From assembly GCF_018070345.1 (NCBI RefSeq), contig NZ_JAGPXX010000023.1:1-64000 (forward strand): a stretch of 64,000 bases of DNA, given 5' to 3'. The translations under genes were made by a program, and so were the position numbers. The DNA comes from Streptomyces sp. F63 (GTDB taxonomy: Bacteria > Actinomycetota > Actinomycetes > Streptomycetales > Streptomycetaceae). The notes beneath the pieces are model-generated. The model did not search any database and had not been told where the DNA came from. It worked only from the letters and a program-made list of their open reading frames with translations. Below are positions 1 to 8,938 of the stretch, one piece after another. The stretch's first letter is position 1. Every line of letters begins with the position of its first letter.

Positions 1-1530
1 GGGCTTCGTGCCCGTCGCGGGTCCGCCTGCGGGTGGGACGACGGTGGAGATCACGGGTACGGACTTCGTGAACGTCTCGGATGTGACCGTGGCGGGTGTG
101 CCGGTGACGTCGTTCATCGTGAACGATCCGACGAGCATCACGGCCGTGACGGCTGCGGCGCCGGCGGGGACCACCGGTCCCGTGTCGGTCACCACGCCGT
201 CGGGCACCGGGAGTTCCACCGGCTCGTTCACCTATGTCGCCGTTCCGGCGGTGACCGGGTTCGTGCCGACGTCGGGTTCGCCGTTGGGCGGGACGTCGGT
301 GGAGATCACGGGTACGGACTTCACCAACGTCACGGCTGTCACCATCGCGGGTCAGCCGGTGGCGTCGTACACGGTCAACTCTCCGACGAGCATCACAGCG
401 GTGACGACTGCGGCCGCGGCGGGGACCACCGGTCCGGTGGCGGTGACGACGCTCAGCGGTACCGGGACGTCCTCCGCCTCGTTCACGTACCTCGCTGCTC
501 CGGCGGTGACGGGCTTCGTGCCCGTCGCGGGTCCGCCTGCGGGTGGGACGACGGTGGAGATCACGGGTACGGACTTCGTGAACGTCTCGGATGTGACCGT
601 GGCCGGGGTACCGGTGGCGTCGTTCATCGTGAACGATCCGACGAGTATCACGGCCGTGACGGCTGCGGCGCCGGCGGGGACGACCGGTCCGGTGTCGGTC
701 ACCACGCCGTCGGGCACCGGGAGTTCCACCGGCTCGTTCACCTATGTCGCCGTTCCGGCGGTGACCGGGTTCGTGCCGACGTCGGGTTCGCCGCTGGGCG
801 GGACGTCGGTGGAGATCACGGGTACGGACTTCACCAACGTCACCGGTGTGACGGTGGCGGGTCAGCCGGTGGCGTCGTTCACGGTCAACTCCCCGACCAG
901 CATCACGGCCGTCACCACCGCCGCTCCGGCGGGGACCACGGGCCCGGTGGCGGTGACGACGCTCAGCGGCACCGGGACGTCCACCGCCTCGTTCACCTAC
1001 GTCGCCGCCCCGACCGTCAGCGGCTTCGCGCCGGCTGCCGGACCGGTCGGCGGCGGAACCACGGTGGCGATCACGGGTACGGACTTCGTGAACGTGGAGT
1101 CCGTCGTCATCGCCGGTGAGGAAGCCGCCTCGTTCACCGTCAACAGCCCGACCAGCATCACCGCCGTCACCAGCCCCGGAACCGCGGGTGCCTCGGGCCC
1201 GGTGACGGTGACCACGGCGTCCGGCAGCGGCAGTTCCGCCGCGTCGTTCACCTATGTCGCGGCGCCCGCCGTGACCGGGTTCGTGCCCACGTCGGGCACC
1301 ACCGCGGGCGGCACCGTGGTGAGCATCACCGGCACCGACTTCACCGACGTGCAGTCGGTGAGCATCGGCGGCGTGCCGGTCGCGTCGTTCACCGTCAACA
1401 GCCCGACCAGCATCACCGCCGTCACGGCGCCGGGCGCCCTCGGCGCCAGTGGCCCGGTGACGGTGACGACGCTGTACGGCACCGGCAGCAGCACGGCCGT
1501 CTTCACGTACGTCACCGAACAGAGCACGAC
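1..1530 (+). repeat. Tandem 255-bp coding repeats, with a recent 510-bp duplication
   Basis: Six consecutive 255-bp units encode the IPT/TIG repeats, with boundaries near 256, 511, 766, 1021 and 1276. Unit 1 (1-255) and unit 3 (511-765) differ at only a handful of positions, and units 2 and 4 are also very close. Units 5 and 6 are more diverged. This pattern points to duplication or gene conversion of a two-unit, 510-bp block. Confidence 0.9.
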
Positions 1531-2440
1531 GACCGTGACCGTTGAGACCGTCCCCGCGTACTGCGGAGACGACGTCGTCATCATCGCGACGGTCACCTCG
1601 CCGAGCGGTCCGGTCACCACGGGCACCCTCACCTTCCTCGTCACGGAGAACGGGCCCATCCAGGTCCTCACCCCGAACGCGGCGGGTCAGGCCACCGCCA
1701 CGTTCCCGGACCTGCCGGTGGGGCTCCACCACGTCGTGGTGGTCTACGAGCCCGCGGACGACGCCTACCTGAGCTCCGCCTCACCCGTGACGCCGTTCAC
1801 CGTCAGCAAGGCGCCGAGCACCACCACGGTGGTCGCCGTCCCGAACCCGGCCGGCCCCACGGAGAGCGTGACGCTCACGGCCACCGTCGCCGGCCCTGCC
1901 GGCCATCCGAGCACGCCCACCGGCACGGTCACCTTCAGCGCCCCCGGCCTCGGTGTCCTCGGCACCGCCGAACTGGTCGGCGGCCAGGCGCAGATCAGCA
2001 CCTCCGACCTTCCCGCCGGAACGACAACCGTCGTCACGGCGGACTACGAGGGCGACGGGTGCTTCGACACGTCCTCCGGGACAGTCAGTGTGACGATCAC
2101 CCCGGTGGCACCCACCACGCTGACCGCGACACCCGCCACCATCCGGCTCCGCGCCAACGGGACCCTGCTCATCCGGAACGTGAGCGCCACCCTGACCAGC
2201 GGCGGAACGCCGGTGCCGGGGCAGACGATCACCTTCACCGCCAACACGACCAGCGGGCCCTACGTGCTCGGCACCGCGGTCACGGATGCCGCCGGCACGG
2301 CCACCCTGCCCGACACCCCGGTGCCGAACAGCGTCATCACGGCCACCACGTACCAGGCGGTGTTCGCCGGAACACCCGTCTACACCGGGTCGACGGCGAC
2401 CGGAAGCATCGCCTTCCAGCCCTTCCCCCTCCTCCCCTGA
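2..2440 (+). CDS. Secreted IPT/TIG and Ig-like repeat protein (5' end outside window)
   Basis: The reading frame is open from the first bases, so the N-terminus and any signal peptide lie upstream of the window. From about 1 to 1530 it holds six IPT/TIG-type beta-sandwich repeats of exactly 85 codons, with recurring motifs such as GGT-VEITGTDF and NSPTSITAVT. From about 1516 to 2440 come roughly three bacterial Ig-like domains (STTTV-type openings, TGTVTF and TATLPD motifs). There is no LPXTG motif and no C-terminal membrane helix, so it is probably released or held non-covalently. Such arrays are usually extracellular stalks or adhesive modules; no catalytic domain is visible in the part seen. 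Repeats 1-2 and 3-4 are nearly identical in DNA. A perfect hairpin follows the stop. Family call firm; function unknown. Confidence 0.85.
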   Translation, partial: GFVPVAGPPAGGTTVEITGTDFVNVSDVTVAGVPVTSFIVNDPTSITAVTAAAPAGTTGPVSVTTPSGTGSSTGSFTYVAVPAVTGFVPTSGSPLGGTSVEITGTDFTNVTAVTIAGQPVASYTVNSPTSITAVTTAAAAGTTGPVAVTTLSGTGTSSASFTYLAAPAVTGFVPVAGPPAGGTTVEITGTDFVNVSDVTVAGVPVASFIVNDPTSITAVTAAAPAGTTGPVSVTTPSGTGSSTGSFTYVAVPAVTGFVPTSGSPLGGTSVEITGTDFTNVTGVTVAGQPVASFTVNSPTSITAVTTAAPAGTTGPVAVTTLSGTGTSTASFTYVAAPTVSGFAPAAGPVGGGTTVAITGTDFVNVESVVIAGEEAASFTVNSPTSITAVTSPGTAGASGPVTVTTASGSGSSAASFTYVAAPAVTGFVPTSGTTAGGTVVSITGTDFTDVQSVSIGGVPVASFTVNSPTSITAVTAPGALGASGPVTVTTLYGTGSSTAVFTYVTEQSTTTVTVETVPAYCGDDVVIIATVTSPSGPVTTGTLTFLVTENGPIQVLTPNAAGQATATFPDLPVGLHHVVVVYEPADDAYLSSASPVTPFTVSKAPSTTTVVAVPNPAGPTESVTLTATVAGPAGHPSTPTGTVTFSAPGLGVLGTAELVGGQAQISTSDLPAGTTTVVTADYEGDGCFDTSSGTVSVTITPVAPTTLTATPATIRLRANGTLLIRNVSATLTSGGTPVPGQTITFTANTTSGPYVLGTAVTDAAGTATLPDTPVPNSVITATTYQAVFAGTPVYTGSTATGSIAFQPFPLLP

Positions 2441-2513
2441 CCCTGCCCGCACGGGGCTGAGCGCAACGGCTCGGAGCTGAGCCCTCAGCCCCCCGATACC
2501 CACCCCTTCCACC

Positions 2514-2550
2514 GCGGGGCCGTGCCGGACCTTCTCCGGCACGGCCCCGC
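2514..2550. terminator. Bidirectional terminator hairpin
   Basis: A perfect 16-bp stem (2514-2529 with 2535-2550) closes a 5-nt loop. It lies between the repeat protein ending at 2440 and the convergent AraC-type gene ending at 2628, so it can serve both. Confidence 0.85.
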
Positions 2551-2627
2551 CGTCCGTCTCCGGACGGCCCGCTGCCGGGGAGCCCGGCCGCCGTCCCGGA
2601 GCACGCCCCCGGGAGCGGCTCGGCGGC

Positions 2628-3554
2628 TCAGACCACAGCTCCCCGCGCCGCCTCCGGCTTCTCCGGCCCCTCCACTCGCTCCGGTTCCACCGGGATCCAC
2701 AACTCCGCGTCCGCCGTCGCCCCGTCCTCCGACAGCCGGGTCCGCAGCAGCTCCGGACCGGGCCGGCTCCGGTACGGGTTGGACGGGAACCACTGGGTGA
2801 ACACGTCCCGCCACAGGTACTGCAGAGCCTGCGGGAACTCGCCCGAACTCTCGAAGACGGCCCACATCCCCGCAGGCACGGCCAGGGAATCCATCCCCTC
2901 CGGCACCTCGGCGCCGGAGTCCGTCACCACGGCGTGGTAGTAGTCGAGTTCGGTCCCTTCCACCCGCTCGCCGGGGTCGGCGGGCAGCCGGTCGCTGACC
3001 CCGACGATGCCGCGCGGCTCCTGGCCGCCCGGCAGCTCCTCCAGCCGCCGCAGCGTGTCCTTACCGATGCCGCGGATGAACGCGGCGATCTCCGGGTTCA
3101 CCCCCGTGTGCACCAATGGCACCCGCGCCTTCTTCCCGACCACGGCGAACCCGCCCTTCTCCACGATCCGGTACCGCATGCTGCTGTTCCCTTCGACGAT
3201 GAGGCGGAAGGACATCCGGGGCTGCGAGCTGAGCACCGCACCGGTCCGCCGGGCCTCGCCCGGCCCGACACCGTGCACGGCGCGGAACGCCCGGGCGAAC
3301 GCCTCCCCGGAGCCGTAGCCGTAGCGCACGGCGACTTCGAGCAACGTGGCATCCCCGGCGAGCACTTCGGCACCCGCGACGGTCAGCCGCCGGCGCCGGA
3401 TGTACTCGGACAACCCGATCCCCGCCAGCGCGGAGAACAGCCGCCGCAGGTGGTACTCCGACGTGGCCGCGATCCGCGCCAGCTCGGCCGACTCGATGGG
3501 CCGGTCGAGATGGCGCTCGATGTACTCCAGGGCCTGATTGAGCCGTTCCAGCAC
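2628..3554 (-). CDS. AraC-family regulator with GyrI-like effector-binding domain
   Basis: 308 residues. Residues 1-105 form an AraC-type double helix-turn-helix (first helix pair about 22-43, second about 71-95). Residues about 112-300 resemble the GyrI-like/AraC effector-binding domain, which binds bulky or cationic small molecules in regulators such as Rob and BmrR. The HTH is N-terminal, as in the Rob/SoxS arrangement. The GTG start is supported by AAGGAG eight bases upstream. The gene is monocistronic and converges on the repeat-protein gene across a strong terminator. The neighbours give no hint of its target; a drug- or metabolite-responsive activator is the best inference. Confidence 0.85.
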   Translation of the reverse strand: MLERLNQALEYIERHLDRPIESAELARIAATSEYHLRRLFSALAGIGLSEYIRRRRLTVAGAEVLAGDATLLEVAVRYGYGSGEAFARAFRAVHGVGPGEARRTGAVLSSQPRMSFRLIVEGNSSMRYRIVEKGGFAVVGKKARVPLVHTGVNPEIAAFIRGIGKDTLRRLEELPGGQEPRGIVGVSDRLPADPGERVEGTELDYYHAVVTDSGAEVPEGMDSLAVPAGMWAVFESSGEFPQALQYLWRDVFTQWFPSNPYRSRPGPELLRTRLSEDGATADAELWIPVEPERVEGPEKPEAARGAVV

Positions 3555-3815
3555 CGCCGGATCTCCTTCCCTCTGACACCGTTCACGCTAGGGAGGACCC
3601 ACCGTGCCGCACCCGACATCCTGTGCCCGGTCCGGTCCGGTCCCGTCCGGTTCCGTCCCGTCAAGTCCGGCCCTCTCCGGCTCCGTCCGGCGCGGAACGA
3701 CCCGCTCGGTTGAGAGGCGCACGCTCCGGCGCCGGGCACTGCGGACGCCGGCCGACCGGGCTGTATAGGCTCCTGGGGACCACATCAAGCCGTCGCGCGC
3801 CCGGAGTGAGGCCGA

Positions 3816-4166
3816 GTGAAGACGAGCACCGCACCCGCCTGGCCCCGCGCGGGACTGTCCCTGACGGTCAATCTCCTGCTGGGCATCCCCGCCGTCGTAC
3901 CGGCCTTCCTGCTCTGGTACTTCGCCTCGAACTGGCCGCTCGCGGAACTCGGCTGGACCGATCGGGAGCCCACGGAGAACGACGGGGTCCTGCCCTGGGT
4001 GATGCTGGCCGTGCCGGTCATCAGCCTGTTCGGTCTGATCTGGGGCCTGGCCAACGCCCTTCTCCGGCGCTGGACTCCGCTGGCGCCCGGCGCGTACTGG
4101 CTGCTGAGCGCCGCGGCCACTGCGCTGCCCACGCTCACTCTCATCGTCATCAGCGCGGTCAGGTGA
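3816..4166 (+). CDS. Small three-helix membrane protein, function unknown
   Basis: 116 residues starting with GTG. Three hydrophobic segments are visible, at about residues 14-36, 60-82 and 90-113, with a short acidic loop (TDREPTEND) between the first two. It has no recognisable catalytic motif. The upstream 3555-3815 region contains many degenerate TCCGG-type direct repeats and no gene I can support. The next gene, an acetyltransferase, begins 158 bp downstream, so co-transcription is possible but not clear. Confidence 0.65.
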   Translation: MKTSTAPAWPRAGLSLTVNLLLGIPAVVPAFLLWYFASNWPLAELGWTDREPTENDGVLPWVMLAVPVISLFGLIWGLANALLRRWTPLAPGAYWLLSAAATALPTLTLIVISAVR

Positions 4167-4324
4167 TGACGAGACGCAGGAAATGCTGTGGCGTCCGGTT
4201 GGCGTCCCTCAGCCGGGCGACGAGACCAGGGCCGCCCGGGCGCCGGTTCCTCAGCCGTACCACCATGGGCTCGCGAAGCCGCCGACGCGGCGATCGGGTG
4301 CGAGTGCCGTGCAAGGATCGGCTG

Positions 4325-4888
4325 GTGAATACTTCCGTCACTCTTCAGGCGGTCGCGACGCCGGCCTCTCCCGCTCTCGTTCTCCGGCCCTGGCGCATGG
4401 AGGACGTGCCCGCATTGGTCGAGGTGTACCGGGATCCCGTGCTGCGCCGCTGGACGAGCCACGTCCCGGAGGGCGATGCCGACGGGGCACGCTGGGTCCG
4501 GGCCCAGGAGCGGGGCTGGGCGGCGGGGGACCGGTTCAGCTTTGCCGTCCTTGAGGCACCACCGGGCGCGTCCGCGGCACTGGCGGGCAACGTGGTTCTC
4601 AAACACATCGCCTCCGGGAAACCGGCGGCCGAGGTGGGCTACTGGACCGCACCGCACGTCCGCGGGCGGGGAGTGGCCCCGCGAGCTCTGGAGGCACTCA
4701 CCGCCTGGGCCTTCAACTCCTTCGCAGCCGACGGACTGGAGCGCCTCGAACTCCTGCACCAGGTGGACAACCCCGCGTCGTGCAGGGTCGCGCAGAAGAG
4801 CGGATACGGCTTCGACAGCGTCCTGCCCGCGATGCCGCCGTCCTTCCCTGTGGACGGTCACCTGCACATACGACGCGCGAATGTCTGA
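4325..4888 (+). CDS. GNAT-family N-acetyltransferase
   Basis: 187 residues with a RimJ/RimL-like GNAT fold. The beta-1 opening LVLRPWRMEDVPAL starts near residue 18, and the acetyl-CoA-binding loop RGRGVA is at about 113-118. A late NPASCRVAQKSGY segment, typical of the family's alpha-4 region, is also present. It should transfer an acetyl group from acetyl-CoA to an amine; the substrate cannot be read. The GTG start at 4325 is chosen because an AAGGAT ribosome site lies just upstream and the whole fold is kept. The frame stays open further upstream, but that sequence has no GNAT features. Confidence 0.85.
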   Translation: MNTSVTLQAVATPASPALVLRPWRMEDVPALVEVYRDPVLRRWTSHVPEGDADGARWVRAQERGWAAGDRFSFAVLEAPPGASAALAGNVVLKHIASGKPAAEVGYWTAPHVRGRGVAPRALEALTAWAFNSFAADGLERLELLHQVDNPASCRVAQKSGYGFDSVLPAMPPSFPVDGHLHIRRANV

Positions 4889-4921
4889 AGGCACACACTC
4901 AAAGGGGCGGGCAGCCCAGGT

Positions 4922-5506
4922 CTACGCGAACGCTCTGCCGCCGTCGGCGTCACGACCGGCAGCGAACGGCAGTTCCGCCCAGACCGTCTTGCCCGGCCCG
5001 TCCCGACGCGGGGTCACCGCCCAGCGGACGGCGAGCCTTGAGACGAGGAAGAGGCCGCGGCCCGACTCGGCGCCAGGGGAGGGCAGTTCCGGTTCGTCCG
5101 TGGGCACGGGGCGTTCGGTGCGGGTGTCGCTCACCTCGATGCGCAGCACGTCGGCGGTCCGGCTGAGCCGTACCGCGAAGTCCCGTCCCGGCACCCGGCC
5201 GTGGCGCACGGCGTTCGCCGCCAGCTCCGCGGCGATCAGCGCCATGGTGCGGTTCGCCTCCGACTGGTACGGGTGCCCCCACTCGTCGAGCCACTGGGAG
5301 ACGAGCAGCCGGGCCAGCCGGGCGCCGCGCGGCGTGGACGTGAACCGCATCCCGGCGGACCGCGCCCCCGCGACCGCCGTTGTTCGTTCCGGTGCCCCTG
5401 CCCGGGGCCGCCGCGCCCGTGCGCGGGTGGACGGCGAGCCGGGGGAGCGGACGACCGGGGGCGGCGTGCTCATTTCCCCGTGGGAGACGGGTGTTTCCTG
5501 TGTCAT
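4922..5506 (-). CDS. RsbW-like ATP-binding regulatory protein (HATPase_c)
   Basis: 194 residues from the ATG at 5506. The first 50 or so are a disordered Arg/Pro-rich lead. The rest is a GHKL ATPase of the anti-sigma/serine-kinase type: N-box AAELAANAVRH at about 93-102, an Asp-containing G1 segment (EVSDTR) near 124-129, and the G2 loop ESGRGLFLVSRL near 147-158. Such proteins bind ATP and partner with sigma or anti-sigma-antagonist proteins. It is divergent from an XRE/DUF5753 gene that is followed by DUF397, the gene set of whiJ/abaA-like loci in Streptomyces. The start could instead be the ATG at 5473. Confidence 0.8.
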   Translation of the reverse strand: MTQETPVSHGEMSTPPPVVRSPGSPSTRARARRPRAGAPERTTAVAGARSAGMRFTSTPRGARLARLLVSQWLDEWGHPYQSEANRTMALIAAELAANAVRHGRVPGRDFAVRLSRTADVLRIEVSDTRTERPVPTDEPELPSPGAESGRGLFLVSRLAVRWAVTPRRDGPGKTVWAELPFAAGRDADGGRAFA

Positions 5507-5918
5507 GCCGACGAGGCTGTCCCTTCGCACCCGCTCTGACCAGCAGCGACGATGCGACGTACAGCCCTGTACCGGTGACCGGGGCCGCTGTCGGATCCGC
5601 CCGGGAGGGCCCGGGGGCCCGGCGGGAAGCCGGAGATCCGCCGATCGCTCCGCGACGCCCACCGGTTTCCACCGCATGGGGCGAGGACTCCGCGCGCCCG
5701 GACGGACCCCCGGGACGCTGCCGTGACTCAAGGAGCTTGACGCAGCGGCAAGTTCGGATCCTTCGGACGGGTGAGGTTCCGGCAGTTCCGGCCGATCGGC
5801 CTTCCGATGTGCATAACGTGACCGCGCGACCGCAGGGACGGACGGTTACCGACAGGTGCGCGGAGTGGGCGGCGATGACGGCCGGGAGCGAGTGCGGAAA
5901 CGCGGAATCGGTTACGGG

Positions 5919-5988
5919 TGACCGAACCGTGGCGGTCGGCGGTCAGTCAGCGCTGACCGAACCGTGGCGGTCGGCGGTCAGTCAGCGC
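5919..5988. repeat. Perfect 35-bp tandem repeat ahead of the XRE regulator
   Basis: Copies at 5919-5953 and 5954-5988 are identical. Each contains the inverted half-sites TGACCG and CGGTCA. The array ends 23 bp before the XRE start codon, in the divergent promoter region shared with the ATPase gene. An operator role is inference from position. Confidence 0.9.
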
Positions 5989-6011
5989 ACATACGCACTG
6001 GAGGTACACGC

Positions 6012-6848
6012 ATGGCTGCTACGGGACGGCCGGAACTCCCGGACGGCGACGGAACCGGCTCCTTCCTCAGGAGCTTCGGCACCCAGATCCGGGTACTCCG
6101 CACCCGGGCCGGACTCACCCAGGCCGAGCTGGGTCAGCAGATGAAGTACGGGGAGGACTTGATCTCCTCGGTGGAGCAGGGACGGCGCATCGCGCGGCCC
6201 GAGTTCATCGACAAGGCGGACGAGGTGCTCGACGGGGGCGGGCTGCTGACGGCGATGAAGGGAGAGGTGCTGCGGGCACGGTACCCGGCATACTTCCGTG
6301 ACGCGGCGAAGATCGAGGCCGGAGCCGTGGAGCTGAATGCCTATGACTGCCAGGTGATGAACGGCCTGTTGCAGACGGAGGAGTACGCGCGTGCCGTGCT
6401 CACGATGTACCGCCCGCCGGTGGACGAACAACTCATCGAACAGCGGGTGGGCGCCCGCATGGAGAGGCAGGAGATCTTCTCCCGGCGCCCGGTGCCGCTG
6501 CTGAGTTTCGTCATCGAGGAGGTCGTGCTGCGCCGTCCCATCGGCGGTCGGGACGTCCTTCGCGGCCAACTCGAACAGCTGCTGGTGCTCGGGCAGATGC
6601 GGCATGTGGTGATCCAGGTCATGCCGACGGACCGGTCCGACCACGCCGGTCTGGACGGCCCGTTCACCCTGATGGAGACGACCGACGGGCAGAGGATCGC
6701 CTACGTGGAGGTCCAGGACACGAGCCGGCTCCATACCGACCGGAAAACCGTCCACGCGCTCGAAGCACGGTATGGAATCATCCGGGCGCAGGCTCTCACC
6801 CCGGACGATTCGCTGGCCTTCATTACGAAGCTGTTGGGAGAAGCATGA
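6012..6848 (+). CDS. XRE-family regulator with DUF5753 domain (whiJ-like)
   Basis: 278 residues. Residues about 20-75 are an XRE helix-turn-helix (IRVLRTRAGLTQAELGQQM, then VEQGRR). Residues about 95-275 are DUF5753, recognised by GLLQTEEYAR and the IEEVVLRRPIGG segment. The ATG at 6012 is used because GGAGG sits eight bases upstream; an in-frame ATG at 5964 lies inside the 35-bp tandem repeat. Its stop overlaps the DUF397 start (ATGA), so the two are translationally coupled. In whiJ/abaA-like loci the XRE protein and the DUF397 protein act together on development and antibiotic genes. Autoregulation through the upstream repeat is likely but inferred. Confidence 0.9.
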   Translation: MAATGRPELPDGDGTGSFLRSFGTQIRVLRTRAGLTQAELGQQMKYGEDLISSVEQGRRIARPEFIDKADEVLDGGGLLTAMKGEVLRARYPAYFRDAAKIEAGAVELNAYDCQVMNGLLQTEEYARAVLTMYRPPVDEQLIEQRVGARMERQEIFSRRPVPLLSFVIEEVVLRRPIGGRDVLRGQLEQLLVLGQMRHVVIQVMPTDRSDHAGLDGPFTLMETTDGQRIAYVEVQDTSRLHTDRKTVHALEARYGIIRAQALTPDDSLAFITKLLGEA

Positions 6849-7051
6849 GCGCTGAGAAGAGCACCGAGCCCATAGGTACGCCGATTTGGCGGAAGAGCAG
6901 TTACAGCGGCAGCGGAGGCGGCCAATGCGTCGAGGTGGCCGTCGGCCCCGGCGCCGTGCGGGTCCGCGACTCCAAGGACAGGAGGGGACCCGTGCTCGCG
7001 GTCGCGGCCGACGAGTGGTCCGCCTTCGTGGAGTTCGCCGCCCGCCGCTGA
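6845..7051 (+). CDS. DUF397 small protein, partner of the XRE regulator
   Basis: 68 residues with the DUF397 signature: WRKSSYSGSGGGQCVEVAV, then VRVRDSKDRRGPVLAVAADEW. It overlaps the XRE gene by 4 nt. DUF397 proteins are thought to bind or counteract the adjacent XRE/DUF5753 protein. A strong hairpin follows at 7064-7107, closing the two-gene operon. Confidence 0.92.
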   Translation: MSAEKSTEPIGTPIWRKSSYSGSGGGQCVEVAVGPGAVRVRDSKDRRGPVLAVAADEWSAFVEFAARR

Positions 7052-7063
7052 ACCACGGGCGTG

Positions 7064-7107
7064 ACGATGCCGCCGGTACCGGCCCGGCCTGGTACCGGCG
7101 GCATCGT
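7064..7107 (+). terminator. Terminator hairpin after DUF397
   Basis: A perfect 17-bp stem (7064-7080 with 7091-7107) carries a 10-nt loop, starting 13 bp after the DUF397 stop. The convergent SGNH hydrolase gene ends at 7188, so it may work in both directions. Confidence 0.85.
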
Positions 7108-7187
7108 GGGTCTGCCCGGGTGATCCGTGGCTGCGCTGCCCCGAATTCGGCTTCACGCGGCCGCGACGGCGATTCCGGGCAGCCGGC

Positions 7188-8648
7188 CTACGACGGCCGG
7201 CCGGCACCCGGGGTGCGGTCGCGGGCGGCCGCGAGGAGCATGTCCAGGTCCACCGCCTCCGCCATGGCGCGGGTGCCCGCGTCGTTGGGGTGGAGGTGGT
7301 CGCCGCTGTCGTAGGCCGGGTCGAGCGTCAGCGGGTCGTCGGGGGAGGCGGTGGCCGCGGCGAAGTCGATGACGCCGTCGAACGCGCCCGAGGTGCGGAT
7401 CCAGTCGTTCACCGCGTCCCAGACGGCCTGGCGGCGCTCCGTCCAGATGAACGAGCCCGCCATGGGCAGCAGCGTCCCGCCGTGGACCTGCACGCCGTGG
7501 CGGTGACCCTCCTCGATGAACGCCTTGTAGCCGGCGATGAGTTCGTCCGCCGTGGCGTCGTAGCCGATGTCGTTGATGCCCTCCATCAGGATGACCGAGC
7601 GGACGCCGCTCTGCGTGAACGCGTCGCGCTCCATCCGCGAAAGACCGGAGACGCCGTAGTACGGCTCGCCCTCGCGGTCGGCGATCAGGCGGTTGCCGCC
7701 CAGGCCCGCGTTGACCACCGACAGCGTCGGGCCTGTGCGGACCTGGAAGCGGCGGGCCAGGTGGTCGGGGTAGCGCTGGTTGGCGTTGCCCGTGGTGCTC
7801 GCCGTGTCGGTGATCGAGTCGCCGAAGGCCACCACCGAGCCGATCGTGCGGTGGTCGGCCCGCACGTCCACGCCGCTGACGAGCATCCAGCACGGGGTGT
7901 CCGCGTAGCCGTCGCCGGAGGGATCCGCCGTCTTGTCTCCGTCGGCCAGGTGGTTGCCCTGCGCGGTGAACGGGTGGTTGGTGACGGGGCCGGTCGCCTT
8001 GTCGACATGGACACTCACGAGAAGGGTGGACAGGGCTCGTACGGGCAGCCGGACCGGGTCGCTGAACCGTTCCTCGCCCGCGGCGAGGGTGGTGGCCTCG
8101 CGGCCGCCGAAAGTCAGGGTGCGCAGGGTGCCGGGGACGGCGCCGGCCCCCTCGTCCTGGAGGGCGACGGTCGCCTTGCCGACCGCGACGGGCTGCGTCC
8201 CGAACGTGTTGGTGATCCGCACCCGGACGCTGCTGCCGCCGCCCTTGACGAACAGGACGTTGCGGACCGTCTGGTCCTCCAGGCCCTTGCCGGCCGGGCA
8301 GTCGCTCCAGGGGATGTCGCTGCCGGCCACTTGGCTCGCGCCCCAGGCGGCGACCCAGCCGCGGCTCGTGCCCGGCCCGGTCCGGCCGTCGGTGTGGCCG
8401 GTGGGGTGGCCGGTGGGGTGGGTGCCATGGGCGGCGGCGGGCCGGGTGGCGGCCGGGGCCAGTGCCATCGCCAGGGCGAGGACGGCGGCGGTGGCCAGGG
8501 GGCGGAGCAGGCGGCCGCAAGCGGGAGCCGGGGTTCGCCGGGCGGCGGGCTCGGCCCGGCCGGGCCCGGTTTCCCCCGCGCGGAATCTCCGGCGTGGTCT
8601 CCGTTCCGGGCCGCGGGGTGAGGGGGCGGAGCGGGTGGGGGAGTTCAT
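7188..8648 (-). CDS. Secreted SGNH/GDSL-family hydrolase
   Basis: 486 residues. An unusually long Arg/Pro-rich leader precedes a hydrophobic segment near residues 49-68 ending in an AAA-type cleavage site, which suggests export. The SGNH blocks are clear: GDSIT at about 276-280 (nucleophile Ser278), GLGGNR near 315-320, GIND near 357-360, and DHLHP near the C-terminus supplying Asp/His. The family hydrolyses carboxyl esters, for example lipids or acetylated sugars; the substrate is not readable. The N-terminal 200 residues form an extra beta-rich region found in larger actinobacterial members. The ATG at 8648 has GAGGA about eight bases upstream. The frame is open much further upstream, but that stretch is not protein-like. 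Confidence 0.88.
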   Translation of the reverse strand: MNSPTRSAPSPRGPERRPRRRFRAGETGPGRAEPAARRTPAPACGRLLRPLATAAVLALAMALAPAATRPAAAHGTHPTGHPTGHTDGRTGPGTSRGWVAAWGASQVAGSDIPWSDCPAGKGLEDQTVRNVLFVKGGGSSVRVRITNTFGTQPVAVGKATVALQDEGAGAVPGTLRTLTFGGREATTLAAGEERFSDPVRLPVRALSTLLVSVHVDKATGPVTNHPFTAQGNHLADGDKTADPSGDGYADTPCWMLVSGVDVRADHRTIGSVVAFGDSITDTASTTGNANQRYPDHLARRFQVRTGPTLSVVNAGLGGNRLIADREGEPYYGVSGLSRMERDAFTQSGVRSVILMEGINDIGYDATADELIAGYKAFIEEGHRHGVQVHGGTLLPMAGSFIWTERRQAVWDAVNDWIRTSGAFDGVIDFAAATASPDDPLTLDPAYDSGDHLHPNDAGTRAMAEAVDLDMLLAAARDRTPGAGRPS

Positions 8649-8834
8649 GGGGGTCCTCCTCGGCGGGGTGGCGCAGGGGTGCGGGGCGGTGCCGTGCCGG
8701 GTGGTGCGGGGCCGGGCGACCGGGGTGCCGCCCGCGACAACGTTGTCTGGGGTGCTCCTGCTGCCGTCCTGACACGACGGTGTTGGGGTTGCCGGTGCTC
8801 TTCCTCGGGGTGCGATTGACCCCGGGTCGTCAAC

Positions 8835-8855
8835 ACACGCCGGAACACGGCGTGT
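8835..8855. promoter_or_regulatory. Operator-like inverted repeat
   Basis: ACACGCCG (8835-8842) and CGGCGTGT (8848-8855) form a perfect 8-bp inverted repeat around a 5-nt centre, about 190 bp upstream of the SGNH hydrolase start. A protein-binding site or short hairpin is possible. Confidence 0.4.
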
Positions 8856-8900
8856 TGGTGTGGCCAGATGCAAGCACCGATCCGATCGGGCGGTCAAGGT

Positions 8901-8938
8901 GACGGCAGGACGGCAGGACGGCAGGACGGCAGGACGGC
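8901..8938. repeat. 8-bp tandem repeat
   Basis: Four full copies of GACGGCAG and a partial fifth run head to tail in the intergenic region. This is likely replication slippage; no function is apparent. Confidence 0.85.

Noticed and set aside
55..1085. GGGTAC motifs repeated in the IPT/TIG gene as promoters
   Set aside because: They are part of the recurring ITGTDF codons, not upstream of any start.
1..1530. Regular repeats that might look like a CRISPR array
   Set aside because: Units are 255 bp, in frame and without spacers; they encode IPT/TIG domains.
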